Source of the DNA: Areca catechu
Taxonomy: Eukaryota; Streptophyta; Magnoliopsida; Arecales; Arecaceae
Assembly: GCA_021397845.1 (NCBI GenBank)
Contig: CM038040.1
Coordinates: forward strand, 47,077,088 to 47,141,087
Length of the DNA: 64,000 bases
Direction of reading: 5' to 3'
The translations under genes were made by a program, and so were the position numbers. The notes below the pieces were generated by a model. It saw only the letters and a program-made list of their open reading frames with translations, was not told the origin of the DNA and ran no database searches. The first letter of the stretch is position 1. Each line of letters opens with the position of its first letter. Shown here piece by piece: positions 21,489 to 31,783 of this stretch.

Positions 21489-23700
21489 ATGGCACCTTCG
21501 GGTCGACGTCTCCATTTTTTCACCAACCCGAACGAGACAGGTCCCTCCTGGCCAAGAACCCCGTTGTCCTCCTCATCGGAGGATGAAGTCCCTCTCGAGG
21601 TCCGGAGGTGCCTGCGCCCGGTGGAATAGTTATCGGAAGCCCTAGGGCCCCTAAGGTTTCCTCTCCTGTTCCCGTCCTTCCTTCTACCTCTGTCGTTGCC
21701 CCTCTGGTGGCAGAGGCTTCCTTCGGTCCCTCTGGCTTCACTTCGATGATAACCGAAGAAGATCTTTCCAGGATCCGGGATCTGTTCGGGGTCCCGGATT
21801 CCATCCAACTCTCGCTCCCGGGATCGAGGGAGCGGGTTACTTCGAGCGGCCCTGGCCAGGTTACTTTTTAAAAGGCTTCCTTACCGACGATCTTCATTTT
21901 CCACTTCACCCATTTTTCCTTTCATTCCTTAACCACTTCCATCTTGTTCCGGCCCAGTTTGCTCATAATGCCATCCGGATCATCTTTGCCTTCATCGTCT
22001 TTTATCATTTTTATGGGTTCGTTGCCCATTTTTCGCTGTTCACGGCTTTGTTTACCCTGAAGCGCCTCTCCACCGATGATGGGTGGTGGTATCTCTCCCC
22101 TCGGCCTAAGTGCCTCCGGTTCGACCTCCCCACATCCATCAAGGGGTGGAAGAACCGGTTATTCTTTGCCTCAGTTAGGGACGTTGACTGGGTCTGGAGT
22201 GAGCCAGACCGGTCCCCGAGCCGGAATGCCCAAGTGATTCCATTTGACCGAGAGGTCTTCTTCCAGTTGCTTAGTGATGAGCTTCCCTCCCTCAAGGTTC
22301 TGCTCTCGGAGCTGAACTTGTTCGAGGCCGAGATTAGCCCGATTCGGGTGATCGGTGAGGTTCAGGCTTCTCTCCTTTTCCTCTCCCTTTTTTTTTTTTG
22401 CTAACCTCCTTCGATCTTTTTCTTTTCCGGGGATGAAGTTCTCCACAGATAACTTATTGGAGGCGGCCCACAAACAGAGAACCTCAACTGAGGCCCGGGA
22501 CCCTACGCCAAAGAGGACTCGGGTGGAGGCGGACCACATGCCCGGCCCGCTTCGACCTTGGAGTAGAGGGCGGCAGACTCGGCTTCCCGGTCGCCTCAGC
22601 AGCAGGCCCCACCCCCGATGGTTGTTGACGTCGACGCGGGAAGGGAGGAGGAGCAACCAGCATGTCCGGCTCCTCCAGTAGTCACAGTGGCCAGCGTCCT
22701 GACGACAGCTCCAGCAGTTGTGGTGGTGGTGGCCACGCGGCCCATGCCTTCACGAGCTGAAGGCACTTCTGCTCAGCCCTCCTCCGAGCCTTGCTACGCA
22801 CCGGCAAGGATCCCTGGGAACACCTCCGTCATCCATGATCAGGGGTTGGCGGAGAAGATGATGGAGTACGCGGTCCAGCCTCGGGATCGCCGGTTGAGAG
22901 GAGGCAGGGATTATGCCGCAGTCTTGCTAGGGATTCTCCCTTAGCTCTTCTCGGTAAGTACTTAGCACTTCCTTTTGTTTTAATGTTCCAGGTGGATTCA
23001 AGAGGATCTCACCTCTCTTTTGATGCATGTCGGGACTGACGTGCTCCTGCTCCGAGACTTCTTCGTCAGTTCGGCGAAGAAGGATGCCGAAAAGGAGAAG
23101 AAGCTGGCCAAGCTTGCAGCCGATGTAAAAGAGTTGATGGAGAAGGGCCAGGAGATGAGAGAGGGCAACAGGGTCCTCCGAGGGGACCTCGCTCGCACTG
23201 AGGAGCGCACCAGGGACCTCGAGACTTCCCTCTCCGAGGAGAGGATCTTGACCCAATGCCGCACCAAGGAGACCGCGGCGGAGGTTTGGCGCCTAGAGGG
23301 GCAGTCCCGGGCTCTGGAGACCCGAGTTGAGGAGGTTTTGGCAGAGCTAGAAGCAGCCAAGGAGAAAGCATCGTATGTCATGGGGTTGCTAGAGGCCGCA
23401 CAGAGGGACGCGCTTAAGGTCGTGCCGAAGTTACGGGCATCCCAAGAGTTCCAGGATGAGATCCATGAGGTTGCCGTGGACTCATTCCTAAAGGGATTTG
23501 AGGTCTGCCGGCAGAGGGTGGCCTCACTCTTCCCAGAGCTCGACCTGGGAGGCATCACCATTGACGGCATCGAGGGGCAGTCTGAGGTGCCGGAGCCATC
23601 TTCGGGGGTGGCTAAGGAGGTGACCACTGGGCAACCAACCGAGCCGGCAGCTGACGACGCGGAGGCTCACCAAGCTGGGATGGGGCCGGTGGCCCAGTGA
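21489..23700 (+). pseudogene. Antisense extra ORF of the Tat element, spliced, PF04195-like
   Basis: This is encoded on the strand opposite to gag-pol. The ATG at 21489 (MAPSGRRLHFFTNP) opens an N-terminal Ser/Glu-rich part. Then comes a domain with RDLFGVPDSIQLSLP, TDDLHFPLHPFFLSFL and RPKCLRFDLPTSIKGWKN (21770-22350), the layout of the plant 'putative gypsy-type transposon' family (PF04195). Likely introns are 22355 to about 22435 and 22955-22991 (CTCG|GTAAGTACTT ... TGTTCCAG|GTGG). The last exon (to 23700) encodes a strong coiled coil with KKDAEKEKKLAKLAADVKEL and heptads to about 23430, then an acidic tail. Three frameshifts (near 21600, 21855 and 22610) break it. Its role in the element is unknown for the whole lineage. 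Confidence 0.7.
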
Positions 23701-24061
23701 CTTCGGGGTCTTCTTCATTTCTATACTTAGCGTAGGGTTTTCCTTTGTCTTTTTTAGGATCGCCCGGCCTGTCGGGGTCCCTTCCAATTGTAAAAGAACC
23801 TATCACAGAAATGAAGCCCTTTTTTTCTCTTATACCTTTGCAATTATCTATCTTCGTTCTGTCTTGTCGTGTGATATTATGTAATCCCATTTGCTCCGAT
23901 CCTTCATGACTTCAAGCTCTTGGTCCTCCCTAGAGTGCCATAGTCATTATGATGACTTAGAATATTCTGAGGGTGTCCAGGCTTGGCGTAGGACTCCTGG
24001 AGTTTCCGTTGCCGGCACTTTCGGCCTTTAAGTGCCATGTTTGAAGAGATTTTGGTCTTTC

Positions 24062-24415
24062 GTGCCGAAGGGCTGGACTCCAGGCTTTTATGCCGGACTG
24101 GACTCTAGGCTTTTGTGCCGGAGGGCTGGACTCCAGGCTTTTGTGCCGGAGGGCTGGACTCCGGGCTTTTATACTGGACTGGACTCCGGGCTTTTGTGCC
24201 GGAGGGCTGGACTCCAGGCTTTTATACTGGAGGGCTGGACTTCGAGCTTGTGTGCTGGACTAGACTACGGGCTTTTGTGCTGGAGGGCTGGACTCCGGGC
24301 TTCTGTGCCGGAGGGCTGGACTCCGGGCTTTTATGTTGGACTAGACTCCGGGCTTCTATGCTAGAGAGCTGGACTCTGGGCTTCTGTGCCAAAGAGCTGG
24401 ACTCCAGCTTTTGTC
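24062..24415. repeat. 25-28 bp minisatellite, about 13 copies
   Basis: Units GAGGGCTGGACTCCAGGCTT plus TTGTGCCG (28 bp) alternate with shorter GGACTGGACTCCGGGCTTTT types (25 bp). It lies between the antisense ORF and the integrase end of the Tat element. No protein is inferred from the open frames here. Confidence 0.85.
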
Positions 24416-24534
24416 GTGACCTGCGAATTACTTGCGGGATTTTCGTCCCTTCTTCGGTCGCGAAATCTAGCGATGATGGTCCTACAAAATGATGACAAGC
24501 ATTGTGTTAGAAAGAATTTCATTATTAGTGTTAG

Positions 24535-25775
24535 GGAATCTTACACCATTGGTAATACATCCTCAAGTTAGCGGCGTTCCACGTCCGCGAAAATCGCATC
24601 CCATTGAGCTCAGCTAGGTAATAAGCCCCGTGAGGAAGGGCTTCAACCACCCTATAAGGGCCTTCCCAGTTCGGAGAGAGCTTGCCGCACTCTCGAGGTT
24701 GGGAACTTCCACCCGTCGCACCACCAGATCTCCTGGGCAGAAGGACTTCGGACTCACCTTGGAGTTGTAGTATCTGGCCACCCATTGTCGGTAAGCTGGC
24801 ATGCGGACTCGAGCCTTGTCCCTCGTATCTTCAAGTAGATCCAGATTAAGCAAGAGGCATGCTGGGTTCTCGACCTCGTCATACTGTTCCACCCATAGTG
24901 TTGGTAGGCTAGTTCCACTGGGATTACCGCTTCTGCGCCGAAGACGATGTTGAATGGGGTTTCATATGCGGCCATCCTCGATGTTGTGTGGTATGCCCAT
25001 AGGACACTGGGGAGCTCTTCGACCCACCTATCCTTGGCTTGGTCTAATCTGGTTCAGAGTCCCTGGAGGATAGTCCGGTTGGTCACCTCGGCATCTCCGT
25101 TGGTCTGAGGATGTGCCACTAAGGTGAAGCGATGGAGGATGCCAAGATCGTTGCAGAACTCTTCAAACTTCCGGTTGTCAAATTATCGTCTGTTGTCGGT
25201 GATGATCGTGTGGGGGAGCTCGAAGCGGCATATAATAAATTTCCAGAAAAACTTACTGACATTCGCCTCCGTGATCCGGGCTAACGGCTCAGCTTCGACC
25301 CATTTGGTGAAGTAGTCGATTACAACTATCAGAAATTATGCTGTCCGGACACGGGAGGAAAGGGGCCAAGGATGTTCATGCCCCACTGGATGAACGGCCA
25401 GGGGGCGAAGAGTTGGGAGAACGGCGTAGCCGGCTGATGTTGCACAATAGCATAACGCTGACAGTGATCACACCTCTTAACGAAGTTGGCTGCATCCTCC
25501 CTCATTATTTCTCAATAGTATCCTTGGCGGAGGGCCTTGTATGCCAAAGTTCTGCCCCCCACGTAATTTCCGCAAAGGCCTTCATGTATCTTTTGGAGCA
25601 CGACTGCTGTCTCTGAGGGTCTCAAGCATTTGAGGAGTGGGTAGAAATAGGACCTTCGGTAAAGTAACCCATCCATCGGCATAAAGCGCGCGGCCTTCCT
25701 TTTGATAAGGCCGGCCTTGGTTCGATCTTCGGGCAAGATACCATCGATGATGTACTTGATGTACTTGTCCATTTA
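24535..25775 (-). pseudogene. Tat integrase (zinc finger, core, C-terminal module), broken
   Basis: Order on the minus strand: N-terminal zinc-binding region with EGLCGNYVGGRTLAYKALRQ (25510-25575; usual His replaced by Tyr in GNYVGG and LAYKAL), then CDHCQRYA near 25460. The catalytic core has DYFTKWVEAEPLA near 25300, a TDN-type block near 25190, and VLWAYHTTSRMAAYETPF near 24960-25010. The C-terminal module is KLSPNWEGPYRV near 24660. In-frame stops occur after GYY (TGA), before the core Asp (TAA), before FDNRKFEEFC (TAA) and in the ILQGL segment (TGA). The integrase cannot be functional. Confidence 0.85.
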
Positions 25776-25814
25776 GCTGGGCTCCGGAGTGACTTGCTGG
25801 ACCTCTCCGGGGTG

Positions 25815-26265
25815 CTTCATAGCTCGAGGCCTGAAGATGCTCGATGTAGGCACGGTCCAGGGAAGAGTCTGGTAAGGTTACCAGCCAGGAAAGGACGTCC
25901 GCGCACGTGTTCTCTCCACGTGGAATATAGGAGATGCTAAAGCGCTTGAAGCGTGCGACACTCGCATGTACCAGCTCCAGATACTTCAACATCTGAGGAT
26001 CCCGGGCCTCGAACTTGCCCGAGACTTGCCCGGTCATCAACTATGAGTCGATGAAGATCTTCAAACTGGGTATGCCCAGTTCGCAAGAGACTCTCAGCCC
26101 CGCGAGGAGCACTTCATACTCCACCTGATTATTAGTGGCAACAAACTAGAATCGGAGTGCGTATTCGGCGATGACTCCTTCGTTATTGGCGAGAATGAGC
26201 CCAGCTCCACTTCCGTTGAAGTTGGATGCTCCGTCCACATGTAGGACCCAAATATCCTCCTCCGG
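25815..26265 (-). pseudogene. Archaeal-type second RNase H of the Tat element, broken
   Basis: Starts WVLHVDGASNFNGSGAG (about 26200-26250), then ATNNQVEYEVLLAGLRVSC and FIDS*LMTGQVSGKFEARD, ending near SYIPRGENTCADVLSWL. The stop codons are TAG before FVATNNQ and TAG replacing the usual Gln of DSQL. Presence of this extra RNase H in addition to the one at 26287-26772 is diagnostic for the Tat clade. Confidence 0.85.
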
Positions 26266-26286
26266 TTCGAGTCCAGATTATTGATC

Positions 26287-26772
26287 CTAGGGGCCCTCTT
26301 CCAACCCCTCGCCTAGGCCTGCACACTCAAACAAGAAGTCAGCCAGTACCTGTGCCTTCATGGATGACCTCGGGCGGTAGGCGATGTCAAACTCGCTGAG
26401 CTTCAGCGCCCACTTTGCCAGGCGTCCGAAGGTGTCTGGGTGGCTTAGTACGGCCTTCAATGGTTGATCCGTCAAAACCACGATCGGGTGTGCTTGGAAG
26501 TAGGGCCTAAGGCACTGGGCAGACACAATGAGCGCAAAAATTAACTTCTCGGATCGAGAGTACCTGACCTTAGCATCACGAAGAAGTTTGCTTATGTAGT
26601 ACACGGGCCTCTGAATTCCTCCTTCATCCATACGGACCAGGACCGAGCTAACGGCTTCTGGGGTGACCGCCAAGTACAGGAGGAGCTCCTCTCCCACCTT
26701 TGGTCGGGAGAGCAGTGGTGGTGATGCCTGGGTCTTCTTCAGTTCTGTGAAGGCCTCCTGGCACTCCTTCAT
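26287..26772 (-). pseudogene. Retroviral-type RNase H following the Tat RT
   Basis: A 161-codon open stretch with KECQEAFTELKK, RPVYYISKLLRDAKVRYS, EKLIFALIVSAQCLRPYF and LAKWALKLSEFDIAYRPRSS, the standard order of a Ty3/gypsy RNase H. This stretch is itself uninterrupted, but it lies between stops in the RT and the second RNase H. Confidence 0.85.
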
Positions 26773-26829
26773 CTAAGTGAAGTCATGCATCTTCCACAGC
26801 ACCTTGAAGAAGGGTTGGCAACGATCAGC

Positions 26830-27866
26830 GGATCATGAGATAAATCGACTCAGGGCTGCTATCCGGCCAGTGAGTCGTTGAACTTGCTTCTTGGAGGTGG
26901 GCTGCTCCATGTCTAGAATTGCTCGGACATTCTTTGGGTTGGCCTCAATCCGCCTCTGGGTGACCATAAAGCCAAGAAACTTACCCGCTGCTACACCGAA
27001 CGTGCACTTCGCTGGATTCAACTTCATTTGATGGAGACGAAGGTTGCGGAAGGTCTCTGCTAGGTCGTTGACATGGTTCGAGGCTGGCTTGCTCATGACG
27101 AGCATGTCATCTACGTATACCTACATGTTGTGGCCAATTTTGCCTTTGAAGACCTTATTGACCAGTCGCTGATACGTGACACCAGCATTCTTCAGGCCGA
27201 AGGGCATCATCATGTAGCAGTACATCCCATGGTCCGTGATGAAGGCAGTGTGCTCCTCGTCCTCTGGATGCATCCGGATTTGGTTGTACCTGAAAAATGC
27301 ATCCATGAAGGAGAGAAGGCGGTGCCCTGAGGTGGCATCCATGAGTTGGTCGATCTTCGGAAGGGGAAGCTATCCTTTGGGCAAGCACGATTGAGATCGA
27401 TGTAGTCTACACAGATCCTCCACTTCTCGTTGTTCTTCTTAACCATGATAGCGTTTGCCAGCTAGCTGGGGTACTGCACTTTGTGAACGAAGTCGACGGC
27501 GAGGAGCTTCTCTACTTCGTCGTTGATAGCCTTCTGCCTTTCCAAGGTGAAGCTTCTCTTCTTTTGCCGAATTGGGCAACACTTCAGATCGATCTTCAAT
27601 TGGTGGGTAATGACTTCTAGGGGAATACCTGGCATGTCTGTCGTCCAGGCGAACACGTCCGCGTTCGCCTGGAGGAAGCTAAGCAAGTGACTCTGCTCAT
27701 CTTCTGGAACTTGAGCTCCTAATTGCACCATCTTCAGCGGGTCTGAGCCAAGGGAATACGTTAGGAGATGCTCGACGGGGCCGCCCTTAGGGTCCTGTGC
27801 CCTTTGGTTGAGATCATCGATGTCGGAGTCGAGCTTGGCACTTCTGGCCCCTAGGACAGCCTGCAA
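26830..27866 (-). pseudogene. Tat reverse transcriptase, with stops and frameshift
   Basis: RT blocks in order: ADVFAWTTDMPGIPLEVITH (about 27600-27660), KWRICVDYIDLNRACPKD (27370-27430), SFMDAFFRYNQIRMHPEDE (27260-27320), FGLKNAGVTYQRLVNKVF, and YVDDMLVMS at 27080-27110 with the catalytic Asp pair. TAG replaces the Trp after YPS (near 27466), TAG precedes VYVDD (near 27121), and a frameshift lies near 27350. GKFLGFMVTQRRIEANP and FIS close the domain near 26835. Confidence 0.9.
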
Positions 27867-28395
27867 GCAATGCGGGATGGGTTGAGCTGCCCCCTTATTT
27901 CTCCCACACTGTAAGGGGTCAGAAATTGCACCAACAATCTCTTGGTAGACATGACTGCATCCAGCAGGTTGAGTCCAGGGCGGCCCAGGATAGCATTGTA
28001 TGGTGACGGGAGTCCGACAACGGTAAAGGTCATCATAACTGTGCTCTACCGGGGTGGTGACTTGGTGGTGACAGGGAAGGTAATTTCTCTCTCGACTCCC
28101 ACTGAGTCTCCGGTAAAACCCACGAGTGGGGTGTGTAATGGCCTTAGCCGATCAGGAGACAACTTCATCCGAGAGAAAGCATCATAAAAAAGCACATATG
28201 TGGAACTCCCACTATTAGCCATGATGTGTCTTACAGGATGCTTAGTGATGGTCATCTCGACCACGACAGCATCATTGTTTACATTTTCTTCCTCACCTCC
28301 CTTCTCCTTCATAAAGGGGAGTACATTTTCCATGTTTCCTCCCTCCCGGGCTCTCTTCGATGCACGCTCTATTCTCCAAGATATCATGCCCATTG
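27851..28395 (-). pseudogene. Tat aspartic protease region, active-site Asp lost
   Basis: The characteristic PR block HIMANSGSSTYVLFYDAF is present at about 28200-28250, but the Asp of the usual VDSGSS motif is Asn. Downstream are GFTGDSVGVEREI and PYNAILGRPGLNLL (about 27950-28000), both typical of Tat proteases. A frame change between the two parts is needed. Confidence 0.8.
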
Positions 28396-28429
28396 GCTTC
28401 TTAGTGGGCTGATTATCAATAGCAGGAAC

Positions 28430-29647
28430 AGGGGGAGAGCTGCAAGCGGTTGATCCTCCGCCAGGACATTGTTTCTCACAAACTTTCTGAGGTAGCCTCT
28501 CCTAATTAGGTCCTTGATTTTCCTTCTCAGGTTGCGGCAGTCCTCAGTATCATGGCCATGGTCGCGGTGGAACTGGCGGTACTTCATCTTGTCGTGACTA
28601 CTTGATGGCTTCTGTGGGGGAGGTTGGTGTAGGTAGCGCTCGCCTTCGATCTCCATCAGAATCTTTGATCTTGGAGCTAGGAGGGGAGTGAAAGTCTTCT
28701 CGGGAGCGGGGCCATCCCCCGACTTCAGTCCCGCTCGGAAGTCCGTAGGCGGCTCAGGTCTTCGCATCCCAGGTGCATCCCTTGGGGCCGACTTCTTCGG
28801 GGGCTTTCCATCCAGTTCCCTTTTGGTATGGTCGGCCTCCTCGGTGCGGATGTACTTATGGACGCGAAGGAGGAGTTTAGAATATATCTTTGGCGACTTT
28901 TTGTCTAGAGAATAAGTGAGGCGGGAGGTCTCGAGCCCTCGCTTTAACGCCAGCATGGTGACAGGCTCGTCTAGGTTGTAGATCTCCAGGGCGGCAGCTT
29001 TGAAGCGAGTTACATAATCCCGCAGGAGCTCATTGTCTTGCTACCGGATAGAAAAGAGGCTATCTACCTCTCGTGGTACCTTTTAACAAGCATCGAAGTA
29101 AGCCATGAACCTCCTCTCCAGCTGCTGAAGGAGTTGATACTTTCGGGCTCGAGACGGGTGAACTAGACTCGAGTGGCCTTTCAGAGGGTGGTCGAAAAGG
29201 AGATGCACAGGAGGGCGTCCTCTCCCCTTGAACTCTAATGAGAGCTTTGTAGCTCTCCAGGTAGTCTAGGAGATCGGTGGTCCAGGAATAGGGATCCACA
29301 TGAGGCATGCGGAACCGACTCGAAATTGGTTCCTCTTGGAGTTCCCGGGAGAAGGGGGGTCGGGCATCATAGCCCGCTGGCTCTTTGGAGGAGCCCTGTA
29401 TGTTGGCAAACTGGTGGGAGAGCTCCGCTAGTTTACGCTCTTGCTCTTCAAGGTGCCTCTCGACCAGGCACCGGATGGCCTCGTCAGTGGAGCCTTCCAC
29501 TGAGGCCGCTGGAGAAGGAGTTAATAGTTGGGGATGGTCACGACGAGGAGCCTTGCCCTGGCGGTGCTTGCCCTGCTTGACGATGGCATTGCCGTCTGTC
29601 GGGGATCGGCTCTCCTGGTCCGTCGACCAGGAGTGGTTTCTCTTCAT
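28430..29647 (-). pseudogene. Tat gag, frameshifted
   Basis: ATG at 29647 (MKRNHSWSTDQES). A basic N-terminus leads to the conserved gag block SRFRMPHVDPYSWTTDLLDY. A frameshift follows near 29210, and the gag core continues in another frame with RDYVTRFKAAALEIYNLDE (about 28970-29030). The end carries KYRQFHRDHGHDTEDC and RNLRRKIKDLIRRGYLRKFV (28490-28590). The usual first Cys of this knuckle-like motif is missing. Two stops lie near 29045 and 29085. Confidence 0.85.
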
Positions 29648-30052
29648 GGGGGTCTGGTGACTCCTTAGGGGATTGGTTATGGCCCGTGGATGGGATCGCC
29701 TACCTTGGATGGAGCGCAGGCTTTCGCGGGGGCCCGCGGCTTGTGCCGCGGGGGTCCTTGGCTGAGGTTGAGTGACCAGGGAGCGCTGCTGATGTTGTAA
29801 TTACCTCATGGCTGCAGTTAGCGCCTGTATCTGTTGGACAAGTGCGGCGTACTGGACGTCTACCATGGACGGTTGAGGAGGAGCGAAAAGTTTCCTCTCG
29901 GGGCTACGTGGTCCCAGAGGAGAGGGAGCATCTCCCGCTCGGCTGGTGGAGGCTTCTCTTCTGTGAGTCACTACCATGCTTCACGTGGAGCTATCAAGCT
30001 CACGGGGGGGCTTGCTTATGTAGGGGCTTTTTCCCTATCTGGCATGCCAATC

Positions 30053-31783
30053 TGTTGCCGACCTTACCGTCGTGGCCTGCAGCTGGAAGCGACGTCGGAC
30101 CTCCATCCCTTCACTCCGAAATCCTTACATTCCCGGACCTGCAAAATAGTGTTAGAGATCCGGACCGGGGATCCCGACGGGGGTACTCCGATGATCAAAT
30201 TAGAGGATGGCAAAGCGGAATGGATCCCCTAAGGCGGATCCCACTTCGGTCTCCATGCTTAGAGGAGATTTTACTAAATAACTGATTGTAAGGAGACAAG
30301 AGAGGAATGATGCTTGAGTTGCAGCGACTGTGCTCACCGGACTCTCTCTAGGAGTCCTATGGGAGCTTCATGCCTTCAAGTCACTCATTTTTTGCTATCT
30401 CGTGTGCTTGCTCTCCCTTCTGGTTGCTTGATTGCTTACCTGGTTTCTCGCCCGTTGGTACCTTGTAGATCGTCGATTGTCCAGTGCCTCGATTTGCCCT
30501 CTCTGGGGGGCTTAGGGGTCAACGGTGTCGTTGGCCGTTCCCCCGAGGTTATTTTCCTTTGTAGTTGGGAGTTAAGTTGTGGACTTGCCTTGCCTGGTGT
30601 CTTGTCACGAAGGGGGGAATTAGGCGAAACCTTGATTTGGGCACAACCGCCATCGGGTCTGAGACGTTAAATGCAGCCTTCTCCTATAGGGGGTTCCAAG
30701 TGGTCGACCGTAGGATCTGACGTCTCGATCAGGGCACCCTTCCCAAACTGGTGCAAATGAGGTTACATGCATCGTTGCAGATTTAGGGGGCACCGTACTG
30801 GGCATGCCACGTTGCACGCGTCTGCCTCAGTGGTGGTCTTTGGGTAGGCATTTTTATCTTTCCCGATGCTTTCAAGGAGAGGGCTCGACTTCGGTCGAGG
30901 TGGGCTTGACCCTTGGGGAGTCACCTGGCGGAGGAGCGGAGCAGGGCTAGACTCCGATCGAGGTTGGCTCGATCCTTGGAGAGCCACTTGGTGGAGGAGC
31001 GGAGCAAGGCTCGACTCCGGCCGAGGTGGGCTCGACCCTTAGGGAGCCACCTGGCGGAGGAGCAGAGAAGGGCTCGACTCCGATAGAGGTGGGCTCGACC
31101 CTTAGGGAGCCACATGGCGGAGGAGCATGGCCGAGGTGGGCTCGACCCTTAAGGAGCCACCTAGCAGAGGAGCGGAGAAGGGCTCGACTCCAATTGAGGT
31201 GGGCTCGACCCTTAGGGAGCCATATGGCGGAGGAGTGGAGCAAGGCTTGACTCCGGTCGAGGTGGGCTCGACCCTTGGGGAGCCACCTGGCGGAGGAGCG
31301 GAGCAGGGCTCGACTCTGGCCAAGGTGGGCTCGACCCTTGGGGAGCCACCTGGCGGAGGTGCGGAGCAGGGCTCGACTCTGGTCGAGGTGGGCTCGACCC
31401 TTGGGGAGCCACCTAGCGGAGGAGCGGAGCAGGGCTCGACTCCGGCCGAGATGGGCTCGACCCTTGGAGAGCTACCTGGTGGAGGAGCGGAGAAGGGCTC
31501 GACTCCAGTTGAGGTGGGCTCGACCCTTGGGGAGCCACCTGGTGAAGGAGCGGAGATGCCAAGCTCGGGCCGAGGTGACCTTGACTTCGGTCGAGCTGGG
31601 CTCGATCTAGGGGAGCCACCTGGCGAAATAGCCGAGATGCCGAGCTCGACCGAGCTGGGCTCGATCGTTGGTGAGGCCACCCGGCGGGAGAGCTCGGAGG
31701 GGAGTCTGACATGGCGCTCATTTGCCTTCCTGGCTACCAGTTGGATCCGAGGTGTACTCCATGTCAGCGATCTGGCCATATCA
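30053..31783 (-). repeat. LTR of the Tat element (element 5' LTR), 1731 bp
   Basis: Starts TGTTGCCGACCTTACCGTCG and ends GGCCATATCA on the plus strand. It is 315 bp longer than its partner, exactly five 63-bp units. It carries 11 minisatellite units (about 30880-31555). Point differences from the other LTR are numerous, so the insertion is not recent. Confidence 0.85.
30880..31555. repeat. 63-bp minisatellite, 11 copies (one pair partly deleted)
   Basis: Same unit as at 20340-20715. The fourth and fifth units are joined by a small deletion near 31125-31130. Long frames on both strands are a by-product of the 21-codon period. Confidence 0.9.

Larger units (their letters stand above)
19524..31783 (-). 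mobile_element. Tat-lineage Ty3/gypsy LTR retrotransposon, near-complete but inactivated
   Basis: Two related LTRs (19524-20939 and 30053-31783), both TG...CA, bound a minus-strand internal region. Its order is gag, protease, RT, RNase H, archaeal-type RNase H, integrase, then a long non-pol region with an antisense ORF. The second, archaeal-type RNase H and the antisense extra ORF are hallmarks of the plant Tat group (for example Grande and RIRE2). The flanking 5-mers are TTGGG and CTGGG, a target duplication with one mismatch, inside the CACTA element. A purine-rich tract (minus strand GGGAGTGGGGGGCAAA, 20940-20955) abuts the element's 3' LTR. TTGGCATGCCAGATAGGG at about 30033-30050 is the likely primer-binding site, but its tRNA was not identified. 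Multiple stops and frameshifts make it non-autonomous. Confidence 0.9.
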
